From positions 35,828-99,827 of the forward strand of contig NZ_CAKKMF010000004.1 of NCBI RefSeq assembly GCF_918697925.1: 64,000 bases of DNA, in the 5' to 3' direction. Position numbers and translations under genes: made by a program. Positions 37,510 through 44,414 of this stretch are shown piece after piece. The notes beneath the pieces were generated by a model. The model searched no databases and was not told the origin of the DNA. It saw only the letters and a list, made by a program, of their open reading frames with translations. This DNA comes from Arthrobacter sp. Bi26. Lineage in GTDB: Bacteria > Actinomycetota > Actinomycetes > Actinomycetales > Micrococcaceae. Numbering within the stretch: position 1 is the stretch's first letter; each line of letters begins with the position of its first letter.

Positions 37510-39311
37510 CTCGCATCCTTAAGGACTCGGTCGACCTTGTCGGCGACGTAGTCACTCAGCGACGTGATGTCGGAGCCACCGGTCAACATGATCAAAGCGG
37601 ACAGTCGGTCGACCTCCGCCGCGGAATAGTCGCTGCCGTTATCGGTCAGACGAAAGCGGACATAGGACGCGACATCCCTCTTCTGGGGCGGGGAGATGTC
37701 CTCGTCATCCGCCCAACCGGTGGGGAACCCGCTGGGGAAATCACGCAGCCCGAGAAGCACGATACGCAGATTCGTGAAGCTGGACGCCTGGGAGTACAGC
37801 TCGGAGAGGAAGTCACGCACACTACCGTCCGGGATCGCGCGCTCGTTCTTCTCCAGATCGTCGATGACGAGCCAGACCCTGTGACCTCGATGCGTCTCTG
37901 CCGTGCGGGAGGCGAAGGCAGTCGCCAATTGACGGATCCACACGCCTCGGGTCGAGTTCGCTTCCGCGACTGTGGGCAGTTCCGCGGCGTCCACACCGAG
38001 TCGACTGAGTAGCATTTCAGCGGTTCGCATCGCGTCCGAGTCAAAGTCACTCGCACTGAATCGATGGATGAGATGTTCGCTCTGTGAGAGGCAAGCGCGC
38101 ATGATGTCGACCGTAAAGCTGATGCCCTTTCCGATAGGCGCCGGCTTCACACGGACGAGCGGGTTGCGCGCACGCCGGATCCAGTCCTGGCAGCTCGCAC
38201 GTCCCAGGATCGGCCGGCTGTCGTCTGCCAGGCGGTAGGCCTGCGCATACTGGCCGTCAAGCAGGTCGGCTCGCGCAGCCCGGATGTGCGCGAGGATCGA
38301 CTTCGCCGAGATGCCGGTGTTGACGACATTGGGCCCGCCATACGCACCTTGGTGGAGCCCGACGAGCGCAAAGTCGTCGTCGAGCAGCAGCAGTCCACCC
38401 GATGACCCGGGCAGCGCGTTGGCGCTGTGATCGATCCGCTCCCGGCTCGGAGGAGCACGGAAGCCCCCGAACGCGCCGGAGGCCCGCCGCTGCTGGACAC
38501 CCATCGGGTGCTGGAAGAGGTGGATCGCCGCACCGACGGCGGGATCGACTGCCTCGCCCAAGTCGTAGTATCCGCGCTCCGCCCCCGGGGATCCGGCGAC
38601 GACAATGACCGCGTAGTCGAGGTAGCCATCCAGCGTGGTGCGGGCCGACGGCGGCTGCAGTTCAACGCCGCCATCCTTCCTGGGACTGACCTCCGAAGGG
38701 TGCGGCGGACTCGAGGAGACCAGCCAGGACCCGGGCACCCGATAGACGCGGGACTCCGTTCGATCGGTTGCGTGATCGAACCGGACGGAGAGCTGGCGGT
38801 CCGAGCGTGGTTTCGGCAGCCCGGTCGCTTCGTCGACGAGAGCTGACACCACGTGGAATGAGGTGAGGATGGTGCTGGGGCCGACGAGGAATCCGGTACC
38901 CGTGACGGCGTCCACCTGGCCGCCGATTTCCACCTCCACGCGACACAACCGGGCTCGCGCCCGCAGGCTACCCTTCTCTGCCACCGACGCATCAGAGAAC
39001 CCCAACGCGGCGCTCAGTACGGCATGCAGACTGGTGACAGCCGATGAACTGTTTGGAAAGAAGTCGTCTCGGATTAGTCGCTCGGCGAGAGGCGTGAACC
39101 AGCCCTCCTGTTGCGCCTGCCGTAGCGCCCGTTCGAACGCGATGCTGTCGCTGGTCGTGCCGAGAGCCACCACCTTAAACGATCGTGTGTCCGGAACCCC
39201 CGAGCGAATCTCGTCGTAGACTCGCCCGAAGTCGGTCCGCGTGCGGGCGATCTGCGACGCAAGATCCCGGAAGGCGGGGAGTGACTCCGGCGCGGGGTCT
39301 GGGGGACTCAT
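37506..39311 (-). CDS. Trypsin-like serine protease with N-terminal helical adaptor and C-terminal NTPase-like domain
   Basis: 601 residues in three parts. Residues 1-95 are helical (LPAFRDLASQIARTRTDFGR; ALRQAQQEGWFTPLAERL) and resemble the effector-associated (death-fold-like) adaptor domains found on proteases and caspases in actinobacterial conflict systems. Residues about 120-345 are a chymotrypsin-fold protease with the triad His153 (TSFHVV), Asp232 (LDYAVIVV) and Ser304 (PGSSGG). Residues about 370-600 resemble a small AAA/STAND-like domain. It has a degenerate P-loop (PIGKGIS, about 393-398, lacking GK[ST]) but a good Walker-B-like strand (VWLVIDDLEKN) and a following LRIVLLGL strand. 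Four-base overlaps link it to both neighbours. No signal peptide, so it probably acts in the cytosol. Confidence 0.8.
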   Translation of the reverse strand: MSPPDPAPESLPAFRDLASQIARTRTDFGRVYDEIRSGVPDTRSFKVVALGTTSDSIAFERALRQAQQEGWFTPLAERLIRDDFFPNSSSAVTSLHAVLSAALGFSDASVAEKGSLRARARLCRVEVEIGGQVDAVTGTGFLVGPSTILTSFHVVSALVDEATGLPKPRSDRQLSVRFDHATDRTESRVYRVPGSWLVSSSPPHPSEVSPRKDGGVELQPPSARTTLDGYLDYAVIVVAGSPGAERGYYDLGEAVDPAVGAAIHLFQHPMGVQQRRASGAFGGFRAPPSRERIDHSANALPGSSGGLLLLDDDFALVGLHQGAYGGPNVVNTGISAKSILAHIRAARADLLDGQYAQAYRLADDSRPILGRASCQDWIRRARNPLVRVKPAPIGKGISFTVDIMRACLSQSEHLIHRFSASDFDSDAMRTAEMLLSRLGVDAAELPTVAEANSTRGVWIRQLATAFASRTAETHRGHRVWLVIDDLEKNERAIPDGSVRDFLSELYSQASSFTNLRIVLLGLRDFPSGFPTGWADDEDISPPQKRDVASYVRFRLTDNGSDYSAAEVDRLSALIMLTGGSDITSLSDYVADKVDRVLKDAR

Positions 39312-42112
39312 GGCACGAACTCCGCAAACTGATCCCTGACGTCGGGGATCGCGTGGGCGTAATTCGCGCGCAGCCAGTCGCCCGCGAAATGAAGCCCAGC
39401 GACGTCGAGCTGGTGGTTGAACGACAAGACGCAGGATCCGCTGTTGCCGCCCAGCGACGTCGCATCATGGGTGAACACCCAAGGGCGAGGGCTGTCCGGC
39501 AGCAGCTGGGTCGGGGTCTGCATCACGAGCCCCGGGCTCAGGTATCGCACGCCGAACTTCATGTCATAAATCTGCGCGAGGCGACGGACGACATCGATGC
39601 GGCGCTCGCCGACCTTGTCGCCGGGGAGAACCGTCGGTAATGCCGGATACCCGATCACAAAGAGCTTCGCGCCCTCGCCGACGACGGGCGTGTCGGACAG
39701 CCTCAACGGTGGTGGCAGAGCTGCTCCACCAGCGCTCACCGACTCGACCCGCAGGACCGCCAGGTCCAGATGCGTGAGGTCGATCCGGTCGGTTGCATCC
39801 GGACCGCTGAACACGACCTCGAGAATGCGGAAGCTCCGTGATGGGTCGACACCCTTGGGGGAAAAATTGATTGTAGGACGGCCGTTGAGCACCCATCCGG
39901 ACGGGCGGGAACGCCGCGGCGTCGGAAAGGCGAGCTCCTCCAGAACATGACGGTTGGTCATGACAAGGCCGTCGCCGACGACAAAACCGGTCCCCGCGTG
40001 CGTCCTAGAGGCCGTGTCGATGCGTCCGACCGACCGCTGAACCTGCGGGAGAGCCGGCTGGAGCAGGATCGCTCCTGCCCACTCGCCGAGTTCAGGGTCG
40101 TTCGGGTCGACTCCGTCGTCACCCACACGAAGCGAAGGTCGACCCTTGAGCTGCACCAAGGCCTCGAGCGCGGTTTGCTCGCCGACGTCTTCGGGAACGG
40201 ACTCGCCCTCGCGCAATCTTTCGAGGACACTCTCTATGTCGCGCCGCAGTTGGTCGTGCAGCGGAGCCAGCCGATCGCCCCGTTCCGTCCCAGCAAGCTC
40301 TTCGCGCACACGGGCGAGTCGTTCCTCGACCGCACGAAGGGGGGCATCCGGATCCGAGGCAAGCGACGCACGCGCGGCCTCGGGCGAGAGGACGGCGGCG
40401 CCTTCGAGAGGCCCAGAGGGTGCGGCGACGAAGATCACCGGATTCCGCGGTTGGATATGATCGGCGCGCCCCGTCGGGCGTACTGACACCGGCGCCGGGG
40501 TCGTCGTGCCGATTGCCGCGGCGAGCTGAGGGCTGATGCCCTGTCGAGTCATGCTTTCGGCGCCTCCCGGGGCGTCGGCGCCCACCCGTGCATCCTCAAG
40601 AACCAAAGAGCTGAGTTCGAGTTGAAATTGAAGGTTCGCGGCGACGTCGCTGAGGCGACCCGCATCCGCCATTCCCCACGCCTCGGCCAGTAATCCGATC
40701 GTTTCCGTGCGCGTCACGCCTTGTCCGCCCTCCGGCAGCGGAGGCAAAGGATCGGCGAGGGCACGAGCGAGGAGTGCCTGGGCATCGACGATGCCCACAC
40801 CGAACGCGTCTGTATCCCAGTTCGCCGGTGTGCGTGCCGTCGCGAGGAGGAGGTCGCGGAACAGCCGCTGCACCGTCGTGCCCCGTGCGGTCGCGGCGTC
40901 CATAACGGCATTCTTCCCGTGATGGGAGAGCCACAGCGCCGCCACCCCCGCCGTGATGGCCACTGCGAACGACGTGCCTTGGCCGCCCCCGGCTTCCTTA
41001 CCGTTCGTTCCGGCGATCGCATGCCAGACGTTCTCGGCGGGCGCTGTGATGTCTACGCTCGAGCCACGACAGGACCCTCGCCAAGGGACGTTACCGTCGT
41101 TGCTCCCGGCCACGGCGATCACGTCATCATATCGGGCCGGGTACACAACGAGTTTCACGCAGTTCCCCGCGGCAGCAAGCACAATGATCCCCTCACCGAT
41201 CGCGCGCTCGATGGCCTTCTTCATCGCACGACTCGGGGTGCCACCGAGGCTCATCGTGATGACGTCGCATCCGCGCAGGCGCGCGTGTTCGATGGCCTTC
41301 GCTACGGCGGCGCCGTTGAAGGTTAGGACGACGGATTCGATGCACCGGATCGGCACGAGTGTCGCTTCGGGTGCGGGACCACGGACTCGGCCGGCCGCTC
41401 CGCTGACGACGACACTCGAGGTTGCTGTACCGTGCCCTGGGTTTCCCCCGCCGCCGAGCGGATCCGTCGGATCGGACGAACCGTCGAAGACGTTGAAGCC
41501 GTCGCTGAGTGCGACACCCGACAATTCGACGTGAGACGTCACACCCGTATCCGGTTGCCCGATGCGGATACCCGCTCCTCGCGCCGGATTCGCTTTCCAC
41601 GCCGCGGACACGCCAGTCCGGTCCAGCGCCCACAACGGATCCGGCGGCGCGGCGCCCTCCACGAAACAGGAGCCGATCGCGAGGTCTCTCACGACGCCCT
41701 CAAGCTCGGGGTCCGGGGCAACGGGCTCTCGGAAGATCCGGGTGCCGAGGTCCGGCTCGACCGTCCGCGCGTTCAGGTGCTCCGCCAGCTCGTGTGACAT
41801 CGAGAAGAGAGTTCGATCATCGACCGTGCGCTCGAGACCGGGAAACTGGAGCACGTAGAACTCCCCGAATTCGCCGTTGGTCCCCGCTGAGTCGGACTCG
41901 TGGTTCCCGGCCGATTCCTCGAACAGCGGAAAGAACTGGAAGACGTCGACGCCCAAGTCTACGAGCGCGGCCACCTCGCGCGCGACGATCGCGGTGTCGA
42001 CGGCCTGGCCGAATTCGATAACGAATCGGAGCGTACTCGAGTCGAGTCCGGTGACTTCTGCGTTCGCGTCGCGAGCGGATACGAGCTGCTTGAGGACGGC
42101 TATGCCTTCCAT
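39308..42112 (-). CDS. Double protease: subtilisin (S8) plus trypsin-like domain
   Basis: A 934-residue protein with two complete serine-protease triads, numbered from the ATG at 42112. The N-terminal domain of about 130 residues is of unknown fold. The S8 subtilisin domain has Asp188 (QPDTGV), His227 (GHGTATSS), the oxyanion Asn317 (AAAGN) and Ser381 (GTSFAVAITAG). After a linker with a coiled-coil-like helix (about 585-650), a trypsin-like domain has His722 (TNRHV), Asp783 (HLDLAVLRV) and Ser891 (GGNSGS). I prefer 42112 to the longer TTG start at 42184 because it overlaps the stop of the preceding small gene by 13 bases and is an ATG. No secretion signal. The stop overlaps the next gene by four bases. 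It may process itself or the second protease as part of a cascade (inference). Confidence 0.85.
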   Translation of the reverse strand: MEGIAVLKQLVSARDANAEVTGLDSSTLRFVIEFGQAVDTAIVAREVAALVDLGVDVFQFFPLFEESAGNHESDSAGTNGEFGEFYVLQFPGLERTVDDRTLFSMSHELAEHLNARTVEPDLGTRIFREPVAPDPELEGVVRDLAIGSCFVEGAAPPDPLWALDRTGVSAAWKANPARGAGIRIGQPDTGVTSHVELSGVALSDGFNVFDGSSDPTDPLGGGGNPGHGTATSSVVVSGAAGRVRGPAPEATLVPIRCIESVVLTFNGAAVAKAIEHARLRGCDVITMSLGGTPSRAMKKAIERAIGEGIIVLAAAGNCVKLVVYPARYDDVIAVAGSNDGNVPWRGSCRGSSVDITAPAENVWHAIAGTNGKEAGGGQGTSFAVAITAGVAALWLSHHGKNAVMDAATARGTTVQRLFRDLLLATARTPANWDTDAFGVGIVDAQALLARALADPLPPLPEGGQGVTRTETIGLLAEAWGMADAGRLSDVAANLQFQLELSSLVLEDARVGADAPGGAESMTRQGISPQLAAAIGTTTPAPVSVRPTGRADHIQPRNPVIFVAAPSGPLEGAAVLSPEAARASLASDPDAPLRAVEERLARVREELAGTERGDRLAPLHDQLRRDIESVLERLREGESVPEDVGEQTALEALVQLKGRPSLRVGDDGVDPNDPELGEWAGAILLQPALPQVQRSVGRIDTASRTHAGTGFVVGDGLVMTNRHVLEELAFPTPRRSRPSGWVLNGRPTINFSPKGVDPSRSFRILEVVFSGPDATDRIDLTHLDLAVLRVESVSAGGAALPPPLRLSDTPVVGEGAKLFVIGYPALPTVLPGDKVGERRIDVVRRLAQIYDMKFGVRYLSPGLVMQTPTQLLPDSPRPWVFTHDATSLGGNSGSCVLSFNHQLDVAGLHFAGDWLRANYAHAIPDVRDQFAEFVP

Positions 42113-42324
42113 CGCGCACTCTCGTCGCGTTGTCTCTGGGGCTTGCTCATGAGCGAATCTGCGCGTAATACCTTGACACCCCAAATCAGGGGAGCGGACC
42201 GTGCAGCACCTGAATCGTCGGGTTCGACGAACATTACGCCCGTCGCGGGGGCGACGCTGAGAACCGTGGGTTCCTTTCGCAAAGCGTCGATTGTGGAACT
42301 GGTGAGGCGGTATTGTCTCTCCAT
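42100..42324 (-). CDS. Small stand-alone subtilase-prodomain-like protein (74 aa)
   Basis: The short frame reads TSSTIDALRKEPTVLSVAP then VMFVEPDD and IWGVKVLRAD. This matches the sequence that, in many actinobacterial S8 proteases, lies just before the catalytic domain: a dipeptide-rich prodomain ending in VxxVAPxMPVxLIEP and the WGVxAVxA lead-in. Here it is a separate gene ending inside the start of the S8-trypsin gene (13-base overlap), so it may supply the propeptide/chaperone-inhibitor in trans. The ATG at 42324 has GAGG 6 bases upstream and is preferred over 42330 or 42366. It is the first gene of the cassette, and the GTAACG repeat lies 200 bases upstream. Confidence 0.6.
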   Translation of the reverse strand: MERQYRLTSSTIDALRKEPTVLSVAPATGVMFVEPDDSGAARSAPLIWGVKVLRADSLMSKPQRQRDESARWKA

Positions 42325-42507
42325 TGTCATCCTCAGAGCGGGTTCGCCGACATCTTGTTGGGCCAATTCGAGCCCCGTATGTCCCGGCCCGTCGACGGAG
42401 CCGGAGTAGCGCCCTGGGCTGGCGCGCGCAGAATCAAAATCCTCTGGATGAGAAGGCTGGATGCCATCGCAGGGTTCCCTTCTGCAAGCTCCCGTATTAC
42501 CTTGTCC

Positions 42508-42540
42508 AAGATATTGAATGCGCCGTTACTGCCACGTTAC
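42508..42540 (-). promoter_or_regulatory. GTAACG-N5-GTAACG direct repeat and -10 box, protease/STAND cassette
   Basis: On the minus strand, GTAACG-TGGCA-GTAACG (42540-42524) is followed after 10 bp by TATCTT (42513-42508), a TAnnnT -10 candidate. It reads toward the small prodomain gene, leaving a leader of about 175-180 bases. It shares the extended consensus CAGTAACGyGsCAGTAACG with the 43.6-kb copy. Confidence 0.8.
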
Positions 42541-43599
42541 TGGTGCGTGAGTCCGCTGGATTGTAGAGCGCGGCATGACCGCGCCACACGAGAAGGAATC
42601 TGCGTAGATCAACAACGCCGCCATAACGCACCACGATGTATTTCTCGGGCTACGACAGAATCACGCCACGCGCAATGCGCCTGGCGTGAAGATGTGCCGG
42701 CACGGGTGGCCCGCTGGGCGCCAATTGAAGCGATCATTGCGGCAGCTTTTAGGCGACTTCTGACTGCGACATAGTGAGACTACGGTTGGTCTGACCCCTC
42801 TGGCTGAGCATTTGCTTGCCCTTCTCGCATTGAACACGACGTGAGGCCAACGGCAGTCTCTCAGCGTTGTGGCCGGATCTGGACGAGCTCAGGCGCGCGG
42901 GCTCCTGCCCTCGAAGTTTTGGAGGCTGCCGAGGCAAGCCGGGCTCTCGCCGGGGCGAGGTGCGGTGACAGGATCTATCCGACGACATGCTGCCAACCTA
43001 GTATGACCGTTTGCTGGTCATCGACCGCGAGGTTCAGCGTCAGATCCGACTCCACGCCTTGAAACGGACGCTGTGGGTGACCTTCACAGCGTCCGCCGTG
43101 TCAGCAGCGGGGCAGGTGCCCGGCAGATGATGGCCGGCGCCCTCAACGTCCCGCCCGGCGGCCAATGCGGCCTGCGGCCTCTGCATTCCGGTTGGCCCGA
43201 ATAATGCTACGCGAATCGACTCCGGCGCGGCTACTTCAACGGAGTCTGTTCCCGGGTCGATTTGACGGTAGCCTCTTCGAACACCCGAACGCGACGGCAG
43301 GCGCTGGGATCGTCCTTGGAACGCAGGCCTCGGCTCACTCGGCACAAACGTCATCGGGCACCCGACCCGCCCGGCTGTCGTCTAGTTGAACTTCAAGATG
43401 ACGGAACGGTCAAGTGCACCGGCGAGCAGGTATGTTCCCGGGGACGGCTTGGACACGGGAGTCGATCCAGCAGTTTCGAAAGAGGACGTGCTAACTGCCG
43501 ATTCTGGGTTTTTCGAAGGGATGCGGGCTTGCCCAGTGCACCAACACTAGTCTCGTGTCTTGCTGGGCTCTCTGTTCCTAACGCCATAATACCGAATCA
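42541..43599. other. Divergent intergenic region without a recognisable gene
   Basis: About 1.06 kb lies between two divergent GTAACG promoters, one driving the protease cassette leftward and one driving the DUF6603 operon rightward. No frame has a credible ribosome binding site or family match. A plus-strand frame near 43380-43500 (RLVELQDDGTVKC) faintly recalls a lectin-like repeat but is too short to call. Confidence 0.4.
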
Positions 43600-43631
43600 G
43601 TAACGCGCCAGTAACGGTGCTCGCCTAGCCT
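43600..43631 (+). promoter_or_regulatory. GTAACG-N5-GTAACG direct repeat and -10 box, DUF6603 operon
   Basis: GTAACG-CGCCA-GTAACG (43600-43616) is followed after exactly 9 bp by TAGCCT (43626-43631), a TAnnnT -10 box. Transcription would start near 43638. It reads into the giant-gene operon about 70 bases downstream. Confidence 0.8.
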
Positions 43632-43639
43632 GTGTAAAA

Positions 43640-43659
43640 CCGTATTTCCCGTGATACGG
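43640..43659 (+). promoter_or_regulatory. Inverted repeat in the 5' leader
   Basis: CCGTAT, an 8-base loop, ATACGG: a perfect 6-bp palindrome located at or just after the predicted transcription start. It could be an operator or a leader hairpin. CAGGAG follows at 43671. Confidence 0.35.
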
Positions 43660-43739
43660 CAAGCACTTCGCAGGAGAGCAGGCCATTTTGGATTTCATGG
43701 ACGGATTCGTCATCCGAGGCGCTGCCGCGGTGTCGAAGG

Positions 43740-44414
43740 TTGCCGCCCTGCGGGACGGCCGGCAACATCAGGTTGGCCGAAGTGGCTGAGACGGTCCCTC
43801 CGGAGTTTGACCGCTTCATCAGCCGCAAGCAGGCCGCCGGAGACCGTCATCGGCCGGAAAGGCCGCTCGCGGCAGGTGACACAGAGCAGCCGATCTTCGC
43901 TAACGCCGTGGAAGCAGCGGAGTTGATCGGTGCCGCGGCCAAGCGAGCCGTGGGGCTGTATCGGCCGTCCAGGCGCACCGAGGCAGTCTGGGTCAAAGGT
44001 GAGAGCCAGCTTGTGGTCGGGCTGACCGGGTTCGAGGTGACAACCGGCGACGGCCTGCTGACCGTTGTCGTGCCAGTGCGCTGCGACCAGACAGGCAGGG
44101 CCCGGGTGAGCGTCACCTTCGTCACAGGCACGGACAAGCATCCGGCCGGGGTGTACGCCGCCACTCATCGGCGGCCGCAGGGGCCGGCGATGATCATTGA
44201 GACCTGGGGAGAGAACCTCGTCGCGTACGCGTGGCAGTGCCTTCTCGGCCTGGTCGCCGGGGTTGCCGGAGCGGTGGGAAAGGACAACCGTGGGAACATC
44301 CTGGTCCCAGCGGAGATGACGGTAAACGCTGACGGAATTACGGTCGTACCGATGGCCCGCCACCGGTTTGCCGGCTCGACGGGCCTCACGACAACCATCC
44401 GGCCACGGACATGA
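43740..44414 (+). CDS. Conserved-looking hypothetical protein heading the DUF6603 operon; 5' end uncertain
   Basis: The frame yields 224 residues of good protein character (NIRLAEVAETVPPEFDRFIS; FANAVEAAELIGAAAKRAVG) with beta-rich middle and C-terminal parts, but no known family. The only in-frame start is a TTG at 43740 without a ribosome binding site. By contrast GGAGAG at 43673 precedes a start (TTG 43688 or ATG 43697) in another frame. That frame reads MDGFVIRGAAAVSKVAALRDG and then goes out of frame near 43760. Joining the two gives a natural N-terminus, so a single frameshift (mutation or sequencing error) near 43760 is likely and the true gene probably begins at 43688/43697. Its stop overlaps the next gene by four bases (ATGA). 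Confidence 0.6.
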   Translation: MPPCGTAGNIRLAEVAETVPPEFDRFISRKQAAGDRHRPERPLAAGDTEQPIFANAVEAAELIGAAAKRAVGLYRPSRRTEAVWVKGESQLVVGLTGFEVTTGDGLLTVVVPVRCDQTGRARVSVTFVTGTDKHPAGVYAATHRRPQGPAMIIETWGENLVAYAWQCLLGLVAGVAGAVGKDNRGNILVPAEMTVNADGITVVPMARHRFAGSTGLTTTIRPRT

